NCBI GenBank assembly: GCA_965235635.1
Contig: CBDDYR010000003.1
Location: 120,582-184,581, forward strand
Direction of reading: 5' to 3'
Length of the DNA: 64,000 nt
From: Fontibacterium meridianamericanum
GTDB taxonomy: Bacteria > Pseudomonadota > Alphaproteobacteria > Pelagibacterales > Pelagibacteraceae
How positions within the stretch are numbered: position 1 is the stretch's first letter; every line of letters starts with the position of its first letter. The translations under genes were made by a program, and so were the position numbers. Below, in pieces: positions 8,463 to 16,557 of this stretch. Below the pieces are notes generated by a model that worked only from the letters and a program-made list of their open reading frames with translations, was not told the origin of the DNA and did no database searches.

Positions 8463-9965
8463 ATGGTTCAAAAACCAAAAGCCTTTATCATCCTTGGCAA
8501 CCAGCTTTTTCCATTAAGCCAATTAAAGAATTTTAAAGACCATCATTTTATGATGGCGGAAGATTATCAACTGTGCACCTACGTCAAACATCACCGTCAG
8601 AAAATATTGTTATTTTTATCAGCCATGCGTTCGTATGCGGATGAATTAAAAAAAGCTAATTTTTCACTCACCTATTTTGACTGCAAACATGAACTGTTTA
8701 AGAAAAGTTATGAAGAGAAAATTTTAGTCTTTTTAAAAAAAATAAAAGCAAAAGAAGTAAGCTTATTTGAAATTGAAGATAAATTTTTTGAAAACCAATT
8801 AAAAACATTTTTTAAGAAAAATAATATTGAATATCATTTTATCAATTCACCGATGTTTTTATCGAGCCGAGGTGATTTTAAAGAATATTTACAAACGAAT
8901 AAAAAACCGTTCATGGCTAATTTTTATAAAAGCCAAAGAATGAAGCACAACATTTTAATGAAAAATAAACAAGAGCCGTTAGGCGGCAAGTGGAGTTTTG
9001 ATGAAGAGAATAGAAATAAACTAGATCCGAAAGTTCAAATTCCAAATTTAATCACATTTAAAGAAACCACTCATACTAAAAATGTAAAAAAGTTTTTAGA
9101 GAAAAATTTTAATGATCATCCAGGCACCCTTGAAGATTTTAATTATCCAACAACCCGTAAAGATGCACTGAATTTATTTTTTGATTTTTTAAAAAAGAAA
9201 TTAAATTTATTTGGTGATTTTGAAGATGCCATCTCACAAAAATCTTACGTCCTATTTCATAGTATGTTAAGCCCAATTATTAATTTAGGACTCATTACCC
9301 CCGATGAACTCGTCAAAGAAACTTTAGCTTTTGCAAAAACAAATAAAGTTAAAATTAATTGTCTTGAGGGTTATTTAAGACAAATTATTGGCTGGCGTGA
9401 ATTTATGCGAGGTATTTATCAAAATTATGAAAGCAAAATGGAGAGTACTAATTTTTTTAAACATCATAAAAAATTAAAAAATAGTTGGTATGATGGAACC
9501 ACCGGTATTGACCCTTTAGATCACACCATTAAAAACTGCATTAAGTATGGCTGGACTCATCACATTGAGCGTTTGATGGTGGTTGCGAATATTATGAATT
9601 TATCAAATATAGAGCCAAAATTAGTCTATCGTTGGTTCATGGAAATGTATGTCGACTCCTCAGATTGGGTGATGGCGCCTAATGTTTATGGCATGGGATT
9701 GTTTAGTGATGGAGGAATTTTTGCAACCAAACCTTATATCTGCGCCTCGAGTTATTTACTAAAGATGAGTGATTTTAAACGTGGAGATTGGTGTGAAGTA
9801 ATGGATGGTCTTTATTGGAGATTTATTGAAAAAAATAAAAATTTCTTTTCTAAAAATTATCGTCTTTCAATGATGGTTAAAATTTTAGAAAAAATGGATA
9901 GAGAAAAAAAGCAGAGAATTTATTCAGCTGCAGAAAATTTTATTAAAAATAATACTACGTCCTAA
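8463..9965 (+). CDS. Photolyase-related protein of the FeS-BCP/PhrB group lacking most FeS cysteines
   Basis: About 500 residues, of the deoxyribodipyrimidine photolyase-related family. The N-terminal Rossmann domain begins near ILGNQLFP. The FAD-binding helical domain includes HHIERLMVVANI, SSDWVMAPNVYGMG and FSDGGIFATKPY. PhrB-type (6-4) photolyases bind 4Fe-4S with four Cys. By eye, three of these positions are Pro (TGIDPLDH), Lys and Asp (SDFKRGDW) here, and only a Cys in DWCEVMDGLYW remains. It is probably a FAD protein for light-driven repair or signalling without a cluster. I prefer ATG 8463 over the TTG at 8454. It follows umuC by 12 bases, fitting a DNA-damage theme. Confidence 0.85.
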   Translation: MVQKPKAFIILGNQLFPLSQLKNFKDHHFMMAEDYQLCTYVKHHRQKILLFLSAMRSYADELKKANFSLTYFDCKHELFKKSYEEKILVFLKKIKAKEVSLFEIEDKFFENQLKTFFKKNNIEYHFINSPMFLSSRGDFKEYLQTNKKPFMANFYKSQRMKHNILMKNKQEPLGGKWSFDEENRNKLDPKVQIPNLITFKETTHTKNVKKFLEKNFNDHPGTLEDFNYPTTRKDALNLFFDFLKKKLNLFGDFEDAISQKSYVLFHSMLSPIINLGLITPDELVKETLAFAKTNKVKINCLEGYLRQIIGWREFMRGIYQNYESKMESTNFFKHHKKLKNSWYDGTTGIDPLDHTIKNCIKYGWTHHIERLMVVANIMNLSNIEPKLVYRWFMEMYVDSSDWVMAPNVYGMGLFSDGGIFATKPYICASSYLLKMSDFKRGDWCEVMDGLYWRFIEKNKNFFSKNYRLSMMVKILEKMDREKKQRIYSAAENFIKNNTTS

Positions 9966-10041
9966 TATCACTCAGGGATCGTTGAATACATTTTATTAGT
10001 AAAATCTTTAAACATTTAACTTTTATCTATAAACTGGCTTT

Positions 10042-10764
10042 ATGAGTGGAAAAATTATTATCGTAGGCGCTACTGGTTATACAGGCTCTGCATTAGCAAA
10101 ATTATTAAAGCAAGAAAACATCGACTGTCATTTAATAGGCAGAAATGAGTCTGAGCTTGAAAAATTAGCAAATGAAACAGGGCAATCTTTTTCAGTTTGT
10201 AGCAATGTTAGTGATGAACAAAGTGTAAGTGAAAGTTTAAGTTCAATTGCAAATGATAAAATTATCGGACTTGCTTATTGTGTAGGCTCCATTGTTCTTA
10301 AATCTTTTCAAACTACAAAGACAGATGATTTTATAAATACATTTAATTTGAATGTGACGGGTGCCATTCACTTTATAAAAAAATTACAAAAACAACTTGC
10401 AGATAATAATGGCTCGATTGTTTTATTTTCAACGGTTGCAGTAGATCGAGGATTTAATATGCACTCCGTAATCTCAACTGCAAAAGGAGCTATTCAAGGA
10501 TTAACCACATCTTTAGCTGCAGAGTTTGCACCCAAGATCAGAGTAAATTGTATTGCACCGAGCATCACGCAATCAAAAATGGCAAAGTCAATTTTAGATA
10601 ATGCTCGAATTGCAGAACAAATTCCTTTAAAGCACGCAATGAAGAGAGTGGGCAAACCTGAGGATTTAGCAGAAACTGCAAAATTTTTACTTTTACCTAA
10701 TAGTAGTTGGATCACTGGACAAGTGATCCATGTCGATGGTGGAAAAATAAATATAGAGACTTAA
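10042..10764 (+). CDS. SDR-family oxidoreductase without the canonical catalytic Tyr
   Basis: This 240-residue Rossmann protein has the cofactor loop GATGYTGSA at residues 9-17, an NVTGAIHF helix, and a C-terminal end with RVNCIAPSITQSKMA, RVGKPEDLAE and ITGQVIHVDGG. The YxxxK site reads HSVISTAKGA, so the Lys is kept but the Tyr position holds Ile. A subgroup of bacterial SDRs appears to share the HxS-AAKGA pattern, so this may be a lineage trait and not a mutation. Substrate unknown. Its TAA overlaps the next ATG. Confidence 0.85.
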   Translation: MSGKIIIVGATGYTGSALAKLLKQENIDCHLIGRNESELEKLANETGQSFSVCSNVSDEQSVSESLSSIANDKIIGLAYCVGSIVLKSFQTTKTDDFINTFNLNVTGAIHFIKKLQKQLADNNGSIVLFSTVAVDRGFNMHSVISTAKGAIQGLTTSLAAEFAPKIRVNCIAPSITQSKMAKSILDNARIAEQIPLKHAMKRVGKPEDLAETAKFLLLPNSSWITGQVIHVDGGKINIET

Positions 10765-11456
10765 TGTTCTTAATCGTAAAAATTTATTTTTTTTTACTTT
10801 TAATCACTCTTAAAGCAAATGCCTTTGAAAATCCAAAAATTAAAATAAATAATTTTTATATTCAAAAGTATGAAGTTACCATTGCTGAGTATTTAAACTT
10901 TGCAAATAAAACAAATTTTAAAACGGAGGCTGAAAAGCAAGGTTTTGGTTATGAATATGGAATGGGTTGGGAGAAGAGAAAGAATTGGAATTACAAAACC
11001 CCTTATGGAAAAAATCCTGAAAGTTTAACTGAACCTGCCGTTCATATTAGTTATTATGAAGCTGAACAATATTGTAAATTTATTAATGGTAGACTGCCAA
11101 GTTTTGCAGAATGGTCAACGGCAGCCTATACACAAGTTTTAGACTCAAAAGTATTTGAGAAAAATAAAACCTATCTTTATCCAAGTGGAGATAAAGCTGA
11201 AAAAATGAATTCAACGGATCTGCTTTCTTATAGAAAACATTATGATGTTTTAAAACTACCAGAAGGTATTAATGGTTTAGTTGCAATGGGTGGCAATGTT
11301 TGGGAATGGACAAGTGATAAGAAAGATAATTCTGCTTTAACGGCAGGTTCCTCTTGGTGGTACAGTTCAAGTAATACAACTAAAAATGGAGCACAATTTA
11401 AGCCAGCAGATTTTTACGCCATTTATGTTGGCTTTCGCTGTGCATTTGAAAAATAG
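10764..11456 (+). CDS. Secreted formylglycine-generating enzyme-like (SUMF1) protein
   Basis: About 230 residues from the ATG at 10764, which shares a base with the SDR stop. The hydrophobic N-terminus up to LKANA looks like a signal peptide, so the protein is probably periplasmic. SUMF1-fold hallmarks are QKYEVTIAEY, GRLPSFAEWSTAA, GGNVWEWTSD and the final VGFRCAFEK. The copper-binding Cys pair of true formylglycine-generating enzymes is not evident, so it may be a non-catalytic or ligand-binding member. An upstream start in the same frame exists but lies inside the SDR gene. Confidence 0.82.
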   Translation: MFLIVKIYFFLLLITLKANAFENPKIKINNFYIQKYEVTIAEYLNFANKTNFKTEAEKQGFGYEYGMGWEKRKNWNYKTPYGKNPESLTEPAVHISYYEAEQYCKFINGRLPSFAEWSTAAYTQVLDSKVFEKNKTYLYPSGDKAEKMNSTDLLSYRKHYDVLKLPEGINGLVAMGGNVWEWTSDKKDNSALTAGSSWWYSSSNTTKNGAQFKPADFYAIYVGFRCAFEK

Positions 11457-11487
11457 CCATAATTAATTTATATAAACGCTTCAATTC

Positions 11488-12091
11488 ATGGAATTTTTCT
11501 CAGAAGAAATAAGGATTACCATCCAAATCATTTTAATCGATCTAGTGTTATCCGCAGATAACGCGGTGATCATTGGAATGGCTGCATCACAATTTGATCC
11601 AGCTATTAGAAAAAAAGTTCTTAATTATTGGCACTGGTCTTGCCGTTGTCTTTAGAATATTATTTTCAGCCATCACTGCTTACTTAATGCAGTTTCAAGG
11701 TATTCGAACGATTGGAGGAATCTTATTATTTTGGGTGGCTTACAAACTTTATGTAGATATTTTAAAAAATAAAGACGAAGAGATAAAAGATTTAAGCAAA
11801 TATCAAGTTCAAGAAACTGAAAAAAGTAATTTTAGAAAAGCTTTAATGACCGTCATTGTTGCAGACATCACTTTAAGTTTAGATAATGTCATCGCGGTTG
11901 CAGGTGCCGCAAAGACAAATTACACTTTATTAGTATTTGGTCTTGCTTTGGCTATTATTTTAATGGTGACTCTTGCAAATGCAATTTCTGTTTATTTAAA
12001 AGAACACAAGTGGGTCGGTTGGCTTGGGCTGTTGTCAGTTATATGGGTTGCAGCTGATTTAATTTGGGATGATATACAATTACTTTTATAA
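11488..12091 (+). CDS. TerC/YjbE-family integral membrane protein, one frameshift
   Basis: The ATG at 11488 begins MEFFSEEIRITIQ, then LIDLVLSADNAVIIGMAA, the first acidic metal motif of the TerC family. A shift near 11620 (one extra A) moves the frame to IIGTGLAVVFRI, and the rest includes the second motif ADITLSLDNVIAVAGAA and WVAADLIWDD. The merged product is about 200 residues with 6-7 helices, as usual. The family is linked to tellurite resistance and Mn/Ca efflux. The shift is probably an error. Confidence 0.85.
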
Positions 12092-12660
12092 TTTTTTTAA
12101 AAAAGTATCATTTATTATATTTTTTACCTTTAGTTTTAATCTTATGGCAAATGAACAACCGGATTATTCAATTCTTAAAAAAGATAATGAATTTGAAATC
12201 CGCCAGTATACTAATTTTTTAACTGCAACCGTTGAAACGGATGGTGAACGCGATGAAGCTATCGGTAAAGGATTTAGAATTTTATTCAAATACATTAGTG
12301 GTGAAAATAAAGAAAAAGAAAATATTTCAATGACAATTCCTGTAATGCAAAAAAGTATGGGGGCTAACAAATGGAGTATTTCTTTTGTCGTTCCTAAAAA
12401 ATTTAATCTGCAAAATGTTCCAAAACCAGATAACGCAAGTGTAAAAATTATTAATAATTCAAATCTTAAAGTGATCTACTATAACTTTTTCAGGATTATT
12501 TAGTGATGGTAATATTCAAGAGAATGAAACAAAGCTTAGAAATTATATAAAAGAAAAAGGACTTAAAATTGAAGAACCGCCCATTTATGCAGGCTATAAT
12601 GCACCTTGGACCTTATGGTTTTTAAAAAGAAATGAAGTTTTATTTAAATTAATCAATTAA
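12069..12660 (+). CDS. SOUL heme-binding family protein, one frameshift
   Basis: The protein starts inside the end of the TerC gene with a signal-like segment ending near FNLMANEQ. SOUL features are YSILKKDNEFEIRQY, RILFKYISGEN and ISMTIPVMQ, followed by SFVVPKKF. The frame breaks at about 12483. Dropping one A gives YTFSGLFSDGN and a tail with YAGYNAPWTLWFLKRNEV to 12660, total about 196 residues. The family binds heme or tetrapyrroles. A periplasmic place is inferred from the leader. Confidence 0.83.
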
Positions 12661-12690
12661 ATTTTTTTAATAAAATATTTTGGTCACTAA

Positions 12691-13830
12691 TTAGTTAAGT
12701 GTGTAACCAATCATTGCAGATAATAAAATTACAACTGGAATAATATAGCGGGATTTAAATCTATAGAGAATTCCAAGACTTGATAAAAATAAGAGTATTA
12801 TTAAAATATTTGATTTGGTAATTGGGACTAAAAAATCTATTGCTGTCATGATTAATATTCCAGCAACTCCAGCAGATACTCCATCTAAAAACGCATGGAA
12901 AGGTTTATGTTTTAATATTTTTTCAAAATATTTATGACCAATCATTGTAAATAAAAAAGCAGGTAAAAAGATTGCAACTGTCACCAGTAGAGCACCATTA
13001 ACACCGGTTGCCATATAACCTAAAAAAGTTCCAAACATTAATAATGGAGTTGGTAATACGCCCGTTAAAGCAATTCCGTCAGTAAAAATACTTTCAGTGA
13101 CATCTTTATAATTTCCAACAATTCCAGATTTTAAAAATGGTAAAGCAGTGTAGGCGCCTCCAAAAGAAAGAAGACCTGCTTTTAATCCCTCCAAAAACAA
13201 ACCGCTGTTAGATTTATTATTTGCAAAATGTTGGAACAGTTCCATATTTAAATATCCAGTTAAAGCAAAGCATAAACCAATAAATGCAATTGAGATTGCT
13301 AAAATATTATTTTTTTTGATACATAAATAATAGCTGGAGCCACAAATTAAAATATTAATTAAAAAATTTAATTCACACCAAGTTAAAATAAAAGACAATA
13401 TTCCAATTAAAATTAATTTTTTATTAATTAAAATATGTTCTGAAATTTTGTGAGATGCTCTAACTATTAAAGCAGCAACGGCAGGTTTTGCACCAAAAAA
13501 AAATGGAAGTAATATTACGGGTCCGAGTAATTTATAAAGATATGAAAGAGCAAATATAAAACAAAAGCCAGGAAGCATAAAACCAAGACCTGCTAAAAAT
13601 CCGCCTAGTCGACCGGCCTTTACCATACCAAGATAAACACACATCTCGTGTGCTTCGGGCCCAGGCAGAACTTGGTACAATGATAATGCGCGATTAAATC
13701 TTTTTTGATTTACCCATTTTTCAACTCTTACTAATTTTTCTCTGATCATATGAATCTGAGCCACAGGACCGCCAAAGGCAAGAAAACCAATTTTTAAAAA
13801 AGTAATAAAGATCTTGATATATTGTTTCAT
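12691..13830 (-). CDS. chrA: Chromate transporter family protein
   Basis: This 379-residue bidomain CHR protein has an N-terminal half with FLAFGGPVAQIHMIR and LPGPEAHEMCVYLG and a C-terminal half with LLSFGGAYTALPFL and TGVLPTPLLMFGTFLGY. About 10 hydrophobic helices are visible. The family exports chromate with a proton or sulfate gradient, although many members are untested. The gene is intact and diverges from a small ORF across a promoter with palindromes. Confidence 0.9.
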   Translation of the reverse strand: MKQYIKIFITFLKIGFLAFGGPVAQIHMIREKLVRVEKWVNQKRFNRALSLYQVLPGPEAHEMCVYLGMVKAGRLGGFLAGLGFMLPGFCFIFALSYLYKLLGPVILLPFFFGAKPAVAALIVRASHKISEHILINKKLILIGILSFILTWCELNFLINILICGSSYYLCIKKNNILAISIAFIGLCFALTGYLNMELFQHFANNKSNSGLFLEGLKAGLLSFGGAYTALPFLKSGIVGNYKDVTESIFTDGIALTGVLPTPLLMFGTFLGYMATGVNGALLVTVAIFLPAFLFTMIGHKYFEKILKHKPFHAFLDGVSAGVAGILIMTAIDFLVPITKSNILIILLFLSSLGILYRFKSRYIIPVVILLSAMIGYTLN

Positions 13831-13887
13831 TATTTACTCTTAATTTATCCTTATTTAATGAGGTTATTTAAGACAAATAATTAAGTA

Positions 13888-13942
13888 TTGACTTTAATGC
13901 ATATATTTCTATTATATGCATAACTGCTTTGCAATTTTTGCA
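13888..13942 (+). promoter_or_regulatory. Promoter with two palindromes between chrA and a small ORF
   Basis: TTGACT at 13888-13893 looks like a -35 box, with an AT-rich -10 candidate ATTATA at 13911-13916. A perfect inverted repeat ATGCATATA (13897-13905) / TATATGCAT (13913-13921) overlaps the spacer and -10. A second palindrome TGCAA-TTT-TTGCA lies at 13930-13942. These could be repressor sites for the divergent pair. The regulator is unknown. Confidence 0.55.
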
Positions 13943-13975
13943 TAGCTAAAAATTAACATAGAACAAGGAGTTAAA

Positions 13976-14170
13976 ATGCTAGAAGGATCAAAAGGCTTGA
14001 TAGCTAAAAATTTTGAAAACAAGCAAAAAGAAAAGAATATCGACAATATTAACCGTAATATGAAATCAGTTGATACTTATGGAAATGGTACAACAGGTTA
14101 CAGAATTAAAAACGGTGTGAATGCCGGTAAAGTCGTAGGTCATATCACAAGACCAAAGTCCGAAATTTAA
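13976..14170 (+). CDS. Small hypothetical protein (64 aa)
   Basis: I do not recognise this protein. It is basic and polar with no membrane segment. The N-terminal half is Lys/Asn-rich and the C-terminal half has a Gly-rich part (YGNGTTGYRIKNGVNAG). A strong AAGGAG ribosome site at 13965-13970 and an elaborate promoter argue that it is a real, possibly well-expressed gene. It diverges from chrA. Confidence 0.6.
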   Translation: MLEGSKGLIAKNFENKQKEKNIDNINRNMKSVDTYGNGTTGYRIKNGVNAGKVVGHITRPKSEI

Positions 14171-14207
14171 AGTTTTATTTGCCGTGACTTTCACTGCAAA
14201 TGAGAGT

Positions 14208-14257
14208 CCTATAGCTACAACAATCTCAAAACATCCCTTTTCAGATCAGGCTATAGG
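14208..14257 (+). repeat. 8-bp perfect inverted repeat in a long 5' spacer; possible structured RNA
   Basis: CCTATAGC (14208-14215) and GCTATAGG (14250-14257) can pair around a 34-base loop in the 172-base gap before the thioesterase gene. Further on, ACATCA/TGATGT (14312-14317/14322-14327) makes a small hairpin directly before the AAGGAG site at 14328-14333. This could be a leader element or small RNA. I cannot match it to a known riboswitch. Confidence 0.4.
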
Positions 14258-14342
14258 CACGTCTAAAGCGTAAAATTTCAAGCTGATTTGTAATAAATGC
14301 ATTTGCCGCATACATCATCATTGATGTAAGGAGAATGTATTT

Positions 14343-14756
14343 ATGAAAACTTCTTTAAAAGTTGGTCTTCGCTATCAACATAAATTCACAGTTCCAAAGT
14401 CAAAAACAGTTCCAAATTTATATCCAGAGTCGGAAGAGTTTAAAATTATGCCTGAAGTATTTGCAACTGGATACTTAGTTGGATTTTTAGAATGGGCATG
14501 CATCTTAGCAATCAAACCGCATTTAGATTGGCCAATGGAACAATCGGTGGGTACTCACATTAATGTCAGTCATGAAGCTGCAACTCCGGTGGGTCATGAG
14601 GTTATTGCAGATGTTGAGCTTGTAAAGATGGATGGAAAAAAATTAACCTTTAATGTTGAGGCAAGAGACCGTGTGGATGTAATTTCTAAAGGAACCCATG
14701 AGCGATATGTGATTATTAAAGAAAAATTTGAAAATAAAATAAAGGAGAAAAAATAA
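14343..14756 (+). CDS. FlK-type hotdog thioesterase
   Basis: This 137-residue single hotdog domain resembles fluoroacetyl-CoA thioesterase FlK. It has FATGYLVGFLEWACI (helix with the conserved Glu), VGTHINVSHEAATPVGH (conserved His and loop) and SKGTHERYVI at the end. Such proteins hydrolyse short acyl-CoA esters. An AAGGAG site lies 9 bases upstream. A DUF2061 gene follows 7 bases later. The natural substrate is unknown. Confidence 0.83.
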   Translation: MKTSLKVGLRYQHKFTVPKSKTVPNLYPESEEFKIMPEVFATGYLVGFLEWACILAIKPHLDWPMEQSVGTHINVSHEAATPVGHEVIADVELVKMDGKKLTFNVEARDRVDVISKGTHERYVIIKEKFENKIKEKK

Positions 14757-14763
14757 AATTGTT

Positions 14764-14970
14764 ATGCGTGTTACTAAAAAAAGAACTTTTGTTAAAACAG
14801 CCATCTACCGTGTGTGGATTTTAGTAACCTCTTATATTTTTTTAAGTATCGTTGGAAAATCTTGGTCGCAGTCTATTGTGCCAACACTTACATTAAATTT
14901 TTTATATTCCATAGGTTATTATACCTATGACCGAATTTGGCAAAATATTAAATGGGGAATTAAAAAGTAA
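14764..14970 (+). CDS. DUF2061 membrane protein
   Basis: The 68-residue protein matches the small DUF2061 family: a basic N-terminus (VTKKRTFVKTAIYRVW), a hydrophobic helix IFLSIVGKSW, a second helix NFLYSIGYYTYDRIW and the tail NIKWGI. It is probably a two-helix membrane protein. It is downstream of the thioesterase and converges on the aquaporin gene, with stops one base apart. Confidence 0.82.
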   Translation: MRVTKKRTFVKTAIYRVWILVTSYIFLSIVGKSWSQSIVPTLTLNFLYSIGYYTYDRIWQNIKWGIKK

Positions 14971-15615
14971 TTAATATTTCTTTTTAAAAAAATAGATAAA
15001 GATTAAAGCAGCTAATAACTGAGAGAATACAAAGCCAATCACATCGGTTGAGTGTATTCCAACAAACGTATCAGAAAAACTTCGAGCAATTGTTAAGGTG
15101 GGATTTACGAAAAATGTTGATGATGTGAAAAAATATCCAGCCATCACCAGTAAAGAAACCATGATCGGGATTTGATTTTTATTGGTTTTTGAAAAATACT
15201 TAATGACAAGAAGCAAAACAAAAGTTGAAATAAATTCACTGATCCAAAAGGGATAGCCCGATCTTAGTTTAGTTGCAAACTGGATTATCGGTAAATAAAA
15301 AATAACATGAGTGATAATAATTCCAAATAAAGCTCCAACAAATTGACTGAGAAAATATTTTATAAATGATTCATTATTAATTTCGCCATCAGCCCAAAAC
15401 ATAAATGTTACGAGGGGATTAAAATGGGCTCCTGAAATATTTATAAAAATTGAAATTAAAATAAAAAGTATCATTCCGGTTGCAAGGGAGTTAATGATTA
15501 AAGCAATTCCTAAATTACCCCTTGATAAATCATAACCCATGATTCCAGATCCTGTGATGGCCATCACTAATAAAGTTGTGCCAATAAATTCTGCAAAATA
15601 CTTATTGTTAATCAT
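14971..15615 (-). CDS. aqpS: MIP-family channel, AqpS-like (arsenite/metalloid efflux)
   Basis: This 214-residue aquaglyceroporin-fold protein has six hydrophobic helices. The two NPA-type half-helices read NPL (Asn66, GAHFNPLVTF) and NPT (Asn171, FVNPTLTIARS), the latter with the selectivity-filter Arg. In Sinorhizobium meliloti AqpS replaces ArsB and lets arsenite made by ArsC leave the cell. The same pairing here, with an 8-base overlap with arsC, supports that role. No arsR or arsH is adjacent. Confidence 0.82.
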   Translation of the reverse strand: MINNKYFAEFIGTTLLVMAITGSGIMGYDLSRGNLGIALIINSLATGMILFILISIFINISGAHFNPLVTFMFWADGEINNESFIKYFLSQFVGALFGIIITHVIFYLPIIQFATKLRSGYPFWISEFISTFVLLLVIKYFSKTNKNQIPIMVSLLVMAGYFFTSSTFFVNPTLTIARSFSDTFVGIHSTDVIGFVFSQLLAALIFIYFFKKKY

Positions 15616-16093
15616 TGTGATAAATCTCTCTCAGTTTAAATTTTAAATTAACCGTGTCCATGGTTACAACGGGTAATCTAATCAGTTTTTCAATTTTAGG
15701 TTTTAAAGTGTTAATTAATTCATCAAATGCTTTACGTTTTTCTTCTTTATCACCTCCTAAAGCTGATGGATCTTTAAATCCCCAGTGAATTTGTAAAGGA
15801 TGACCTGGCCAGATAGGACACATTTCCTTTGCGGCACTATCGCAAACGGTAATCACTATATGCATCTTTGGTGAATTAGGTTTTGCAAATTCATCCCAAT
15901 TTTTTGAGTAAAGTTTTTTAGTATCATAGCGCATCTCTTCTGCAATCTGTCTTGCAATGGGATTAATTTCTGTTTTAGGTGAAGAGCCCGCACTATAAGC
16001 TGTAAACTTTCCTTTACTTAATGTGTTTAATAAAACCTCTGCGATGATGGATCTTGCAGAGTTATGAGTGCACAAAAATAAAACGTTAATCAT
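15608..16093 (-). CDS. arsC: Arsenate reductase, LMW-phosphatase type
   Basis: The 161-residue cytosolic enzyme has a P-loop with Cys8 and Arg14 (CTHNSARS) and downstream Cys84 and Cys92 in VCDSAAKEMCPIWPG, the redox triad of thioredoxin-coupled ArsC. KDPSALGG supplies the conserved DPS motif. It reduces arsenate to arsenite. It is the first gene of a two-gene unit with the AqpS-like channel, so detoxification would run by reduction and passive efflux. Confidence 0.92.
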   Translation of the reverse strand: MINVLFLCTHNSARSIIAEVLLNTLSKGKFTAYSAGSSPKTEINPIARQIAEEMRYDTKKLYSKNWDEFAKPNSPKMHIVITVCDSAAKEMCPIWPGHPLQIHWGFKDPSALGGDKEEKRKAFDELINTLKPKIEKLIRLPVVTMDTVNLKFKLREIYHND

Positions 16094-16181
16094 TCAACTA
16101 ATTATTATGAGGAGATTATTACAAAAATGTGACAAATAATTAATTTAAATTAAAGACTCTAAGTAGTATAAGCTTTTGTCC

Positions 16182-16556
16182 ATGGAGCACTTATTAGACA
16201 ATATTACATTTCTAAATGATAAAGTCTTACTTCGAGGATATGTATTTGGTGTCATTCACGCAGGTTTAATAGTCATTGGTTATTATACGGGCTGGAGTAT
16301 TAACCGTTTACTTAAAATAGCATCGAATGGATATATCGCTGGAATTTTTGGTGCAATCTTTGCACATGTCATTGCAGATTTAATTGCATCCTTAATTGAT
16401 CCAGATATTCGCCCCGCAACTCTTGGAATTTTTCTTGGTGGTTTAACGCCTCTTCTTTTAATTCCTTTACTTGAAAAATATGTAGTGAAATCTAAACATC
16501 ATATTGTCGTAGGGGATCATGATGATGTGAAAAAAGACTTAGATCACCATCATTAA
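16182..16556 (+). CDS. Small membrane protein with His-rich tail
   Basis: About 124 residues from the ATG at 16182 (a TTG lies two codons earlier). It has three or four hydrophobic segments, including GVIHAGLIVIGYYTGW, IAGIFGAIFAHVIADLIA and LGGLTPLLLIPLL. The C-terminus is rich in His and Asp (SKHHIVVGDHDDV, then DHHH), which could bind metal ions. I do not recognise the family. It diverges from arsC. Confidence 0.65.
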   Translation: MEHLLDNITFLNDKVLLRGYVFGVIHAGLIVIGYYTGWSINRLLKIASNGYIAGIFGAIFAHVIADLIASLIDPDIRPATLGIFLGGLTPLLLIPLLEKYVVKSKHHIVVGDHDDVKKDLDHHH

Positions 16557-16557
16557 T

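Noticed and set aside
14190..14275. Possible tmRNA tag-like frame (ANESPIATTIS...) in the gap before the thioesterase
   Set aside because: The frame does not end in the usual hydrophobic Ala-Ala, and no resume-codon context, pseudoknot or acceptor stem is seen.
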